Source: ZLKRG08 sp964565165
GTDB taxonomy: Bacteria > Actinomycetota > Actinomycetes > Nanopelagicales > Nanopelagicaceae
Direction of reading: 5' to 3'
Assembly (NCBI GenBank): GCA_964565165.1
Contig: CAZMDJ010000001.1
Location: 26,833-90,832, forward strand
DNA length: 64,000 nucleotides
Shown here: positions 27,166-35,396 of the stretch, one piece after another
How positions within the stretch are numbered: the stretch's first letter is position 1
How the letters are laid out: each line of letters begins with the position of its first letter
Made by a program: the position numbers and the translations under genes
The notes under the pieces: generated by a model
The model's input: the letters and a program-made list of their open reading frames with translations, nothing else
Database searches by the model: none
What the model was told of the DNA's origin: nothing

Positions 27166-28540
27166 ATGACAACGCCACTTAAATTGAAAAGTGAGCGGGT
27201 TGGCAAAGTAACTCTCACCGAAGATAGACCCTATCTATCGGTCTTGGTTGATACTGGCGTCTTTCATCTCGACTACGAATTTGATTATTCGTTGCCGTCA
27301 AAATTCTCATTACAACCAGGTAATTGGGTTTCAGTACCATTTCATGGGCGTAATTGTTTGGGCTTGATTGTTTCGCGCAGCGCTAAAAGCACGGTATCAA
27401 AGGTGCAACCAATCAATCGTGGCGTCAATGGTCCATTCATTAGTGCAGAGCATTTGAAGTTGTACATATCTGTTTCCGAGCGTTGGGCGGCGCCTATTTT
27501 TGATGTGCTTCGTTTCGTTACAAAATACAAGGGGAGCGCAAGCGTTCTACCTATAGGAGCCGGTGAAGGAAAACGTCTCTATCTACAGCTACCACCAAAT
27601 CAGAGCGAGATTAGAGCAATTAAAGAGATTGCGATCAAAAGCGCAAAGAGTGGTTCAACTTTAGTAATAGCCCCTGAAGCTAGGTTGGCAGCGAAATTGG
27701 AGAGCACCGAATATGAAGTAGCNNNNNNNNNNNNNNNNNNNNNNNNNNNNNNNNNNNNNNNNNNNNNNNNNNNNNNNNNNNNNNNNNNNNNNNNNNNNNN
27801 NNNNNNNNNNNNNNNNNNNNNNTTCCAAGAGCTCTCCACCGACCTGTGTAATCTGCGCAAGCATCTACCAGGATTGGCGCTGTTCTTACTGCCAGAAAGA
27901 GAAAATTTATCTACTAGGTAGAGGAATCGAAAAGATCGCTGAAGATTTTGGACGCGCGTTTCCTAATACTGAAATCCATATTGCAACTGCAGATAAGGAG
28001 ATGGAAGGCGATGTAAGTAGGCGCTCTATTGTTTTAGCAACTGTAGGCGCAGCACCTGAATTGAAATACTCAGCAACTCTCGTACTTGAGGGCATCAACT
28101 TAGGTTCCGATATGCGAAGTGAAGAACGTTACCTATCTACTCTATTTAGATATGCAGCTTATTCTTCCGGCGAATTAATGGTGGTTGAAAGAGATGAACA
28201 TCCTGCAGTTAACTCACTAATTAAATGGAATCCGATTCCTTACCTAAATAGGTTATTAATTGATTTAACGGAAGCCGACCTACCGCCATCAACTAGACAT
28301 ATCTTGATAAAGAGTGATGATGCAGAGCGTATTTACACTGGATTTTTAGCAGCGCTTCGCGAAAATAGAATCCCTTCGAACTCTAAGGTTCATAATCTCG
28401 GTAATGGAGTTATTTCGATCTTCTTCACGTTAAAGAGCGCCAAGACAATGCTCTCTTTCCTATATGAATTTCAGAAGCGACGTTCTATGAGTGGCAAGCC
28501 ACTTGCCAAGGTGCGAATAGATCCATATCTACTCGGTTAG
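27166..28540 (+). CDS. priA: PriA-like primosomal protein, interrupted by an assembly gap
   Basis: Two parts of one gene flank a 100-N run. The first (27166-27722, about 185 residues) is the PriA 3'-DNA-binding domain followed by the start of the helicase-like region. The second is in another frame only because the gap length is arbitrary; read from 27824 it gives the zinc-site cysteines C-x2-C...C-x2-C (CVICAS...CSYCQ), then GRGIEKIAEDFGRAFPNT and the C-terminal domain, 238 residues in all. The place where the helicase Walker A should be, just before LVIAPEARL, reads LPPNQSEIRAIKEIA, so the ATPase motif is missing. This matches the degenerate PriA of other Actinobacteria. It probably helps replication restart without helicase activity. 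Confidence 0.85.
27723..27822. other. Assembly gap (100 N) inside priA
   Basis: One hundred Ns of placeholder length. The priA frame does not continue across it, so the true missing length is not 100 bases. Confidence 0.99.
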
Positions 28541-28543
28541 AAT
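28538..28543 (+). promoter_or_regulatory. -10 hexamer, leaderless start of def
   Basis: TAGAAT sits 6 bases before the def ATG at 28550; its first three bases are the priA stop codon. No Shine-Dalgarno is present. It probably starts a leaderless def-fmt-rsmB transcript. Confidence 0.55.
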
Positions 28544-28549
28544 TCGCCT

Positions 28550-29110
28550 ATGTCGATTCAGCCAATTCGTCTTTTCGGAGATCCAGTTCTGACTTCGCCT
28601 GCGCAACCTGTTACGACCTTTGATAAAGAGCTACGAAAATTGGTTAAAGATTTAACTGAAACCATGCAAGATGCGCCAGGTGCAGGTTTGGCTGCGCCAC
28701 AAATTGGGGTTCCGCTACGAGTATTTACCTGGGATGTTGATGATGAAGTTGGTCATCTAGTAAACCCAGTTTTGGATTTATCTGATGAGCTTCAAGATGG
28801 AGAAGAAGGTTGCCTTTCTTTTCCGGAACTTCGATATACCACACCTCGTGCGCTTCGCGCAGTGGCTAAAGGCTTCAATATGTACGGAGATCCAGTCATT
28901 ATCGAAGGATCAGAATTTCTAGCAAGAGCGTTGCAACACGAGACAGATCACTTAGATGGCATACTTTTTATCGATCGCCTAAATGATGAAGATCGAAAAG
29001 CAGCGATGAAAGAAATCCGTGATTCAGAGTGGTTTGGTTTAGCTGCAGCAACCGGACAGGATCCAATTATTAAAGTCTCACCACATAGCACTTTCGGTAG
29101 AGGTAATTAA
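28550..29110 (+). CDS. def: Peptide deformylase
   Basis: A 186-residue metalloenzyme that removes the formyl group from new proteins. All three motifs are present: GAGLAAPQIG (I), EGCLSFP (II, metal Cys) and HETDHLDG (III, the HExxH zinc/iron site). It overlaps fmt, which adds the formyl group to the initiator tRNA, by one base (TAATG), so the two opposing steps are made together. Confidence 0.97.
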   Translation: MSIQPIRLFGDPVLTSPAQPVTTFDKELRKLVKDLTETMQDAPGAGLAAPQIGVPLRVFTWDVDDEVGHLVNPVLDLSDELQDGEEGCLSFPELRYTTPRALRAVAKGFNMYGDPVIIEGSEFLARALQHETDHLDGILFIDRLNDEDRKAAMKEIRDSEWFGLAAATGQDPIIKVSPHSTFGRGN

Positions 29111-29985
29111 TGAAGTTGGTAATTGCAGCTACCCCCAAGGTGGCGATTCCAACTATCACTGAACTAAAGAAATTACATCAAGTAACAATCGTTACCCAGC
29201 CTGATCGTCCGGCTGGGCGCGGCAAGCAACTTCGTCAAAGTGAAATTGCCGATGCATTTGAAGGCGTTCTAAAACCTGAATCCGAAGCAGAGCTGACCGA
29301 GATTCTCCAGAGCGCAGATCTCCTGGTTACGATCGGTTATGGAAAGATTCTAAAGAGTGAGACACTCTCACTTCCGAAATTTGGTGGAATTAATCTCCAC
29401 TTTTCACTTCTTCCTAAATGGCGTGGCGCAGCACCAGTGCAAAGAGCCATCGAAGCTGGAGATAAAGTTTCGGGAGTTACAGTCTTCCAAATGGATTCGG
29501 GGATGGATACTGGACCAATCTGGGTGCAGCGCGAATTTCCTATTCCTTACGGTTTCTCATCGCCTGAACTTTTTGAAGAGTTAGCAAATCTGGGCGTATC
29601 TGCAATTTTGGATGCACTTTCAGCGATTGAAAGTGGCGGTAAGCCGCATGATCAAACGGGTGAGGCAACTATTGCTAAAAAAATTTCTAAAGATGAATGC
29701 GTTATCAATTGGAATTTGGATACAGGGTCAATTATTAGAAAAGTGAAAGCATTTGCATTTAATCCTGGAGTTACCACTTCAATTCGAGGGCAACAGATGA
29801 AGATTGCCGATGTACGTGAGGGCGTATCAAAGTTACAACCAGGTGAACTAAGCAAAACCGGGGAAGTTGGCACCGCTGATGGCTCAGTTCAATTATTGAC
29901 TGTCATTCCTGCGGGTAAACGCGCAATGTCAGCCCCAGATTGGTTAAATGGCTTTAAGCCAGAAGCTGGAGAGCGTTTTGAGTAA
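29110..29985 (+). CDS. fmt: Methionyl-tRNA formyltransferase
   Basis: A 291-residue enzyme that formylates Met-tRNA using 10-formyl-THF. The catalytic segment is INLHFSLLPKWRGAAPVQRAI with the Asn-His pair and a downstream Asp in MDSGMDTGPI. The C-terminal OB-like domain binds tRNA. The most likely rsmB start lies inside its last codons. Confidence 0.96.
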   Translation: MKLVIAATPKVAIPTITELKKLHQVTIVTQPDRPAGRGKQLRQSEIADAFEGVLKPESEAELTEILQSADLLVTIGYGKILKSETLSLPKFGGINLHFSLLPKWRGAAPVQRAIEAGDKVSGVTVFQMDSGMDTGPIWVQREFPIPYGFSSPELFEELANLGVSAILDALSAIESGGKPHDQTGEATIAKKISKDECVINWNLDTGSIIRKVKAFAFNPGVTTSIRGQQMKIADVREGVSKLQPGELSKTGEVGTADGSVQLLTVIPAGKRAMSAPDWLNGFKPEAGERFE

Positions 29986-31285
29986 GAACTTTCGCAGAGT
30001 TACTCAGGATAAACCGCGTCAGATTGCTTTCGAAGTCTTAACCGAAGTTATGCGCGATGGCGCGTATTCAAATCTACTTCTGCCACAGAAACTTGCAAAT
30101 AGTGGCCTTGATCAACGTGACAAAGCTTTTACAACTGAACTGGTTTACGGATCAATAAGACAGCTTGGACGAAATGATTACATCGCTGCGCAATTTAGCG
30201 ATCGCCCATGGAGCGAAGTTGATACCGGTATTGTCGATGTTATTCGACTTGGCACATACCAACTATTTGATATGCGAGTTCCGATCCATGCGGCGGTAGA
30301 TGCAACTGTTAATTTAGCTCGTAGAGTAATTGGCGAGTCCAAAGCCTCGTACATAAACGCTCTTATGCGTAAGATTTCAAGCAAGACCTTAGATGAACAT
30401 TTATCCCAAGTGCAGGATGACAGCGTTTCATCTCTTGCGATTCGATATAGCCATCCGGAGTGGATCATCAATAGCTACCGTGATTTCATCTCTGATGTCG
30501 ATGAGCTCAAAGAGCTTCTTCAATCGAACAACACCCCAGTCAAGCCAACGTTGGTTGCTTGGCCAGGCAAGTCAGAAACTGCAGAATTCGTAGGAGAACC
30601 AGGGAAGTATTCGCCATACGCGGTGCACATAACCTCAACTCCACAAGAGATTGAAGCTATTCGCCAACGTCGCGCTGGAATTCAAGATGAAGGATCGCAA
30701 GTTCTGGCAATTGCTTTTGCAAAGGCAGCTAGCGAAAACGAACCTTGGTTAGATCTCTGCGCTGGCCCTGGCGGTAAAGCTGCGCTACTTTCATATCTTG
30801 CTAAGAGTGATTTCTATGCAAATGAGATCTCCGAAGCTCGCGCAGAATTAGTAAGACAAGTAGTCAAAGAAGGAACGCACGTTTCAGTTGGTGACGGCAG
30901 AGAAGTCAACTTGCCCGTAAATGCAATTCTCGCCGATGTTCCGTGTACTGGATTAGGTGCGCTACGTAGACGCCCAGAGGTACGTTGGCGTCGCAGTACC
31001 GATGACTTACGAGCTCTCACTAAGCTGCAATACGAATTATCAGAGCATGCAATTTCAATTCTCCCATCTGGTGGAATTTTCGGATACGCAACTTGCTCAC
31101 CTCATATGGCTGAAACTAGAGCGCAAGCAGCAACCATTGAGAAGAAGTTACCTGTCGAAAAAATCGATATAGCACCCTTCCTGCCAACTAATTTAGAGAA
31201 TGGGGTTGCCAACGGTTACATGCAGCTCTGGCCACACCGACACGAAACTGACGCTATGTTCCTAGCGCTTTATCGAAAGCGATAA
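29978..31285 (+). CDS. rsmB: 16S rRNA (cytosine-C5) methyltransferase RsmB
   Basis: An RNA m5C methyltransferase with an N-terminal NusB-like domain (about residues 1-135) and a SAM-dependent catalytic domain. The SAM loop is DLCAGPGGKAALL. The two catalytic cysteines are in DVPCTGLGALRRRP and GYATCSPHM. I chose the TTG at 29978 (MSKNFRRVTQDKPR), which overlaps fmt by 8 bases and has GGAGAG upstream; an in-frame ATG at 29948 would add 10 residues. The predicted target is C967 of 16S rRNA. Confidence 0.92.
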   Translation: MSKNFRRVTQDKPRQIAFEVLTEVMRDGAYSNLLLPQKLANSGLDQRDKAFTTELVYGSIRQLGRNDYIAAQFSDRPWSEVDTGIVDVIRLGTYQLFDMRVPIHAAVDATVNLARRVIGESKASYINALMRKISSKTLDEHLSQVQDDSVSSLAIRYSHPEWIINSYRDFISDVDELKELLQSNNTPVKPTLVAWPGKSETAEFVGEPGKYSPYAVHITSTPQEIEAIRQRRAGIQDEGSQVLAIAFAKAASENEPWLDLCAGPGGKAALLSYLAKSDFYANEISEARAELVRQVVKEGTHVSVGDGREVNLPVNAILADVPCTGLGALRRRPEVRWRRSTDDLRALTKLQYELSEHAISILPSGGIFGYATCSPHMAETRAQAATIEKKLPVEKIDIAPFLPTNLENGVANGYMQLWPHRHETDAMFLALYRKR

Positions 31286-31292
31286 TTAGCCA

Positions 31293-31946
31293 ATGCGCGA
31301 TATTCGTATCACTCCAAGTATTCTCAATGCAGATCTAAATGATCTAGATAATGAGATTGCAAAGATCTCTAAAGTATCGGATCTACTACATCTAGACATC
31401 ATGGATAATATATTTGTTCCAAACCTAACTTGGAACTTTGAAGCCGCCGAAGAGATTATCCGTAAAGCACCGCTTCCAGTTGATGCGCATTTGATGATTG
31501 AAGATCCAGATATACAAGGACCCAAATATGCAGAGGTTGGCTGCAAAAGCGTAACTATTCATTATGAAGCAACCGCTAATGTTAAACAAACTTTGCAGAG
31601 TATTCGCAGAGCCGGAGCAAGGGCAGCGCTTGCCCTAAAACCAAAAACTGATTTCTCAGTACTACTTGAATATCGCGAACTGATTGACATGATTTTGATT
31701 ATGACTGTAGAGCCAGGCTTTGGCGGTCAAAAATTCATGGCAGATATGATGGATAAAGTCTCTAAATCACGTAACTTCATCGGAGATGCGGATATCTGGT
31801 TGCAGGTAGATGGCGGCATCTCATTAGATACCATTGAGGTAGCTCGTAATGCAGGTGCAGATACATTTGTTGCCGGAAGCGCAGTATTTAAGGCTCCAGA
31901 TCCCGCTGCAATGGTTCTGCAACTCAAAGAATTGGCAACGAAGTAA
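31293..31946 (+). CDS. rpe: Ribulose-phosphate 3-epimerase
   Basis: A 217-residue TIM-barrel metalloenzyme that interconverts ribulose 5-phosphate and xylulose 5-phosphate. It shows SILNADLNDL, LHLDIMDNIFVPNLT, VDAHLMIEDP, MTVEPGFGGQKF and VDGGISLDT. GATAAT lies 6 bases before the ATG, close to the leaderless pattern seen elsewhere but with G in the first position. Confidence 0.97.
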   Translation: MRDIRITPSILNADLNDLDNEIAKISKVSDLLHLDIMDNIFVPNLTWNFEAAEEIIRKAPLPVDAHLMIEDPDIQGPKYAEVGCKSVTIHYEATANVKQTLQSIRRAGARAALALKPKTDFSVLLEYRELIDMILIMTVEPGFGGQKFMADMMDKVSKSRNFIGDADIWLQVDGGISLDTIEVARNAGADTFVAGSAVFKAPDPAAMVLQLKELATK

Positions 31947-31958
31947 GTTATTTCAAAG

Positions 31959-31964
31959 TAAAAT
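31959..31964 (+). promoter_or_regulatory. -10 hexamer, leaderless start of hisE
   Basis: TAAAAT lies 6 bases before the GTG at 31971. No Shine-Dalgarno. It predicts a leaderless hisE-hisG mRNA separate from rpe. Confidence 0.5.
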
Positions 31965-31970
31965 TATCAA

Positions 31971-32234
31971 GTGAAATCATTCGAACAATTGTGGGCAGAG
32001 CTGGGCGAGACGCTCCAGAGCGCTGATCCAAACTCCGGTACCGTTTCATTGGTTAATTCCGGTGTTCACGCAATTGGTAAGAAGATCATGGAAGAAGCTG
32101 GCGAAGTTTGGATTGCAGCCGAATATCAGAGCGATCAAGAGTTGGCTTTAGAAATTTCACAACTACTTTACTATTTACAGGTTCTGGCAAAGGCGCGAGG
32201 AATCTCTTTAGAAGATATCTATAAGGAGCTCTAA
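31971..32234 (+). CDS. hisE: Phosphoribosyl-ATP pyrophosphatase
   Basis: An 87-residue MazG-like enzyme for the second histidine step (PR-ATP to PR-AMP). The metal-binding helices contain KKIMEEAGEVWIAAEYQ and ELALEISQLLYYLQVL. GTG start. It is joined to hisG by a one-base TAATG overlap, the common actinobacterial hisE-hisG pair; the remaining his genes are not in this window. Confidence 0.95.
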   Translation: MKSFEQLWAELGETLQSADPNSGTVSLVNSGVHAIGKKIMEEAGEVWIAAEYQSDQELALEISQLLYYLQVLAKARGISLEDIYKEL

Positions 32235-33076
32235 TGAAGATTGCCGTCCCAAATAAAGGCTCTCTAGCTGATTCAAGTATTCAAATTCTTAAAGAGGCTG
32301 GTTATCGTCAGCGCACTGATTCACGCGATTTAGTTTTAGTAGACCCAGAAAACGGCGTTGAGTTTTACTATCTCCGCCCACGAGACATTGCACTCTATGT
32401 TGGAACAGGTGAATTGCAGGCGGGTATTACTGGTCGCGATTTATTAATTGATTCTGGTGCAAGTGCCGAGGAGGTTCTACCTTTAGATTTTGGTGGATCA
32501 ACATTTAGATTTGCAGCCCCTGCTGGTGGCTCTTGGAAAATTGCAGATATCAATGGAAAACGCGTTGCTTCTGCCTACCCAGGGCTAGTTAATAATTATC
32601 TTTCTAAGGCTGGCGTAAAGGCGGAGATTGTTCGCCTAGATGGCGCTGTTGAATCTTCGGTTCGTTTGGGTGTTGCAGATTTAATCGCTGATGTGGTGAG
32701 CACTGGAAATACGCTGCGCCAAGCCGGACTTGAAATGTTTGGTGATCCAATTCTTAAGAGCGAAGCAGTACTAATTAAGCGCGCTGGAACTACCGCGGCT
32801 CCTGAATTTGAAACTTTGCAACGTCGACTTTCTGGCGTCGTTATCGCTCGTCAATATGTGCTTCTTGATTACGATATTCAAAAAAGTGCGTTAGAGAAAG
32901 CTTGCGCTTTAACACCAGGTCTTGAATCTCCAACAATCTCACCGCTTGCTAAAGAGGATTGGGCGGCAGTTCGTGCAATGGTGCCACGCAAAGATACCAA
33001 TCGTGTGATGGATGAACTTTGGGCAATCGGTGCGCGAGGAATCCTAGTTACCGATATCCACGCTTGCCGGTTATAA
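32234..33076 (+). CDS. hisG: ATP phosphoribosyltransferase, long form
   Basis: A 280-residue first enzyme of histidine synthesis, the long form with a C-terminal ACT-like regulatory domain (about residues 205-280) that allows histidine feedback without HisZ. Landmarks are VPNKGSLADSSIQIL, the PRPP site around LIADVVSTGNTLRQAG, and the C-terminal PRKDTNRVMDELWAIGARGILVTDIHAC. Its 3' end overlaps the convergent serB by 6 bases. Confidence 0.96.
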   Translation: MKIAVPNKGSLADSSIQILKEAGYRQRTDSRDLVLVDPENGVEFYYLRPRDIALYVGTGELQAGITGRDLLIDSGASAEEVLPLDFGGSTFRFAAPAGGSWKIADINGKRVASAYPGLVNNYLSKAGVKAEIVRLDGAVESSVRLGVADLIADVVSTGNTLRQAGLEMFGDPILKSEAVLIKRAGTTAAPEFETLQRRLSGVVIARQYVLLDYDIQKSALEKACALTPGLESPTISPLAKEDWAAVRAMVPRKDTNRVMDELWAIGARGILVTDIHACRL

Positions 33077-33688
33077 GTAATTTAGAACTTCGCGTAAATC
33101 TCGCTTTTTTATAACCACATCTGCAACGTCGTTCAGCGCATCTTTCGCGCAAAATGCAATTCCGATATCTGCTGCCATCACCATATCGATGTCATTGGCG
33201 CCATCACCGATAGCGATTGTTTGAGAAGGTTTTAATTCCAGTTTTAATTCAGCTAAATAGGCTGCTTTAGCATGACGGTCAACAATTGCACCTTCAACCT
33301 TGCCAGTTAACTTGCCGCTTTCAACACCTAAAGTGTTTGCGCGATAGTTAGCCACGTTCAGCGTATCCATTAGAGGAGCGATAACTTTAGTAAAGCCACC
33401 AGAGACCACTGCCACGGTATCGCCTTGCCCCTGTAACTCAGCAATTAATTCAACTGCTCCGGTGGTTAAAGAGATATCACTGCGAACCGCTTCAATGACA
33501 GACTCTGGTAAATCCTTTAAAAGTGCAACACGTTCCTTTAGCGAAGCTTGGAAATCTAACTCTCCGGCCATTGCGCGATCGGTAATATCTTTCACCTTAT
33601 CTTGGACCCCGGCATGGGCCGCAATAAGTTCAATTACTTCCTGGTTGATTAACGTCGAATCAACATCAAATAGGAAGAGCCTCTTCAT
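33071..33688 (-). CDS. serB: Phosphoserine phosphatase, catalytic domain only
   Basis: A 205-residue HAD phosphatase that makes serine from phosphoserine. Motif I is LFDVDSTLI (D8, D10), motif II VSGGFT, and motif III GDGANDIDM. The two N-terminal ACT domains fused to SerB2 in mycobacteria are absent; a separate 82-residue ACT protein is encoded immediately upstream with an ATGA overlap. The first codon is the ATG within that overlap. Confidence 0.93.
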   Translation of the reverse strand: MKRLFLFDVDSTLINQEVIELIAAHAGVQDKVKDITDRAMAGELDFQASLKERVALLKDLPESVIEAVRSDISLTTGAVELIAELQGQGDTVAVVSGGFTKVIAPLMDTLNVANYRANTLGVESGKLTGKVEGAIVDRHAKAAYLAELKLELKPSQTIAIGDGANDIDMVMAADIGIAFCAKDALNDVADVVIKKRDLREVLNYL

Positions 33689-33933
33689 CGATAATCTACG
33701 ACCAAATCCACATTGAGCTTCTCGGCAGTAGAAAGTAGATCCTTTTCAATAGCCTTTGCATGGGCTTTATCTAACGAGAAGTGAATCGCTAAAAAATATC
33801 GCTTACGAATATCCATGCTCTGCTGATCTAGAATTTGGATTGTGAATGGCGAGAGAGTTTCTAGAATCGCCGCTTCAATACCTGGCGCGCTCTCTCCAGT
33901 GACAAGAATCAAACCGGTGAAATTAGAGTTCAT
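33685..33933 (-). CDS. Stand-alone ACT-domain protein, partner of SerB
   Basis: An 82-residue protein that looks like a single ACT domain: FTGLILVTGESAPGIEAAILETLSPF with a beta-alpha-beta pattern, then the conserved-looking ILDQQSMDIRKRYFLAIHF. It resembles the first ACT domain of SerB2-type phosphatases, here split off. It overlaps serB by 4 bases (ATGA), so it should be made in step with it and may bind serine or glycine as a regulatory subunit. That role is inference. Confidence 0.75.
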   Translation of the reverse strand: MNSNFTGLILVTGESAPGIEAAILETLSPFTIQILDQQSMDIRKRYFLAIHFSLDKAHAKAIEKDLLSTAEKLNVDLVVDYR

Positions 33934-33939
33934 TTCGCA

Positions 33940-33945
33940 ATTTTA
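33940..33945 (-). promoter_or_regulatory. -10 hexamer, leaderless start of ACT-serB
   Basis: On the minus strand TAAAAT ends 6 bases before the ATG at 33933. No Shine-Dalgarno. Divergent from the ABC ATPase gene, which itself has TAATCT (33961-33966) 9 bases before its start. Confidence 0.55.
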
Positions 33946-33975
33946 GAGTAGCCCTTGAGGTAATCTTGCCAACCT

Positions 33976-34758
33976 ATGGCACATGTAGCATCGATCTCAA
34001 ACGCCATTGTTGCGCGCTCAGGTAAAGATATTCTCGGTCCGGTCTCGTTCACTCTCTCTGAAGGTGAACGGTGGGTAATCCTTGGTCCAAATGGCGCAGG
34101 AAAGTCCACGTTACTAAAGCTTCTTGCAACAGAGATTTTCCCAACTTCCGGAACGGTTGCGCTTCTGGGCCATCAAATGGGCAAAGTTGATGTCTTTGAA
34201 CTACGAACTCGTATCGGTATTTGCGGATCAATGAAACACGAACAGATTCCTGAAAATGAAACCGTGAAAGATGTGGTCTTAACAGCGGCATATGCAGTTC
34301 TTGGCCGCTGGAATGAAGTTTACGATTTATGGGACGAATCAAGAGCTTCGGCGCTATTAACAACTTTTGGAGTACGTGAATTGGGTGATCGTTACTACGG
34401 AACTCTTAGCGATGGCGAACGTAAACGTGTGCAGATTGCTCGTGCTTTGATGATTGACCCAGAACTTTTATTACTCGATGAACCGACGGCAGGTTTAGAT
34501 ATGGGTGGCAGGGAAGATTTGTTAACGCGATTTGCAAACTTCGCAACTGATAATCGCGCCCCGGTTACCGTAACTGTCACGCATCACATTGAAGAGATTC
34601 CGGCTGGAACAACTCATGCGCTTCTATTAAAGGATGGCAAAGTCGCAGTAAGCGGTCCGGTCAGCCAAGTAATTACCAGCAAACATGTAAGTAACGTTTT
34701 CGGCATACCTATGGAAGTTACTTCAACCAATGGACGCTTCTACGCACGCGCTAAGTAA
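33976..34758 (+). CDS. ABC transporter ATP-binding protein
   Basis: A 260-residue ABC ATPase. Walker A is GPNGAGKST, the signature is LSDGERKRVQIARAL, Walker B is LLLLDEPTAGLD, and the H-loop is VTHHIEE. No permease gene is nearby, so it may be an orphan or cytosolic ABC protein of the ModF/YlmA kind. An ABC ATPase next to serB is also the mycobacterial arrangement (Rv3041c next to serB2). TAATCT 9 bases before the ATG would leave a leader of only two or three bases. Confidence 0.88.
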   Translation: MAHVASISNAIVARSGKDILGPVSFTLSEGERWVILGPNGAGKSTLLKLLATEIFPTSGTVALLGHQMGKVDVFELRTRIGICGSMKHEQIPENETVKDVVLTAAYAVLGRWNEVYDLWDESRASALLTTFGVRELGDRYYGTLSDGERKRVQIARALMIDPELLLLDEPTAGLDMGGREDLLTRFANFATDNRAPVTVTVTHHIEEIPAGTTHALLLKDGKVAVSGPVSQVITSKHVSNVFGIPMEVTSTNGRFYARAK

Positions 34759-35350
34759 GGTTCACCCACACTGGCTTCAAACCTTTCCTGAAGAATTTAC
34801 AAAGGCAGCTACGCTTCTTGAGCAATTAGAGAATTTCACTCCTGCAGTTGCCGATGTTTTCAATGTGTTCGCAACTTCACCCATTGAAATTAAAGTAGTA
34901 ATCGTAGGACAAGATCCATATCCAACTGCAGGGGATGCGATGGGACTTGCATTCTCTGTTAACAGATCAGAGCGGCTACCAAAATCGCTCTCCAATATTT
35001 ACAAGGAACTATTTGATGATTTGGGGATTAGGCGTAACTCTGGCGATCTTCGTGATTGGCAAGAGCAAGGTGTTTTCTTGATAAACAGAATTCTCACGAC
35101 ACCCATTGGAAATCCACTTGGCCATAAAGGAATTGGATGGGAGGAATTTACAGAGAAGATAATCGCTCATCTGGGTAAGCATGGAGCGGTTGGATTATTG
35201 ATGGGTAAACCTGCGCAAGAGATGGATAAATATTTCTCAAAGTCGGTAATTACTCCTCATCCAAGTCCACTAAGTGCCTATCGAGGATTCTTTGGTGCAA
35301 AACCATTCTCTGCAGTTAATGCGCTTCTAGATGTTCCCATTAAATGGTGA
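34730..35350 (+). CDS. ung: Uracil-DNA glycosylase, family 1
   Basis: A 206-residue base-excision enzyme that removes uracil from DNA. The catalytic aspartate is D62 in VGQDPYPTAGDAMGLAFSV, and the leucine-loop motif is HPSPLSAYRGFFG. The segment after GQDPY differs from the usual HGPGQAHG. The ATG at 34730 overlaps the ABC gene by 29 bases and is the only plausible start that keeps the N-terminal helix. Confidence 0.93.
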   Translation: MDASTHALSKVHPHWLQTFPEEFTKAATLLEQLENFTPAVADVFNVFATSPIEIKVVIVGQDPYPTAGDAMGLAFSVNRSERLPKSLSNIYKELFDDLGIRRNSGDLRDWQEQGVFLINRILTTPIGNPLGHKGIGWEEFTEKIIAHLGKHGAVGLLMGKPAQEMDKYFSKSVITPHPSPLSAYRGFFGAKPFSAVNALLDVPIKW

Positions 35351-35380
35351 AAGGGCGCCCTCTTTCGAGAACGCCCTTTC
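35349..35380. terminator. Bidirectional hairpin between ung and the purine permease
   Basis: GAAAGGGCG (35349-35357) and CGCCCTTTC (35372-35380) form a perfect 9-base stem with a 14-base loop. There is no strong T-run. It begins in the ung stop codon and lies between two convergent genes, so it probably ends both transcripts. It is the only clear terminator-like hairpin at a convergent junction in the window. Confidence 0.7.
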
Positions 35381-35396
35381 GACTAACTATTTACTC

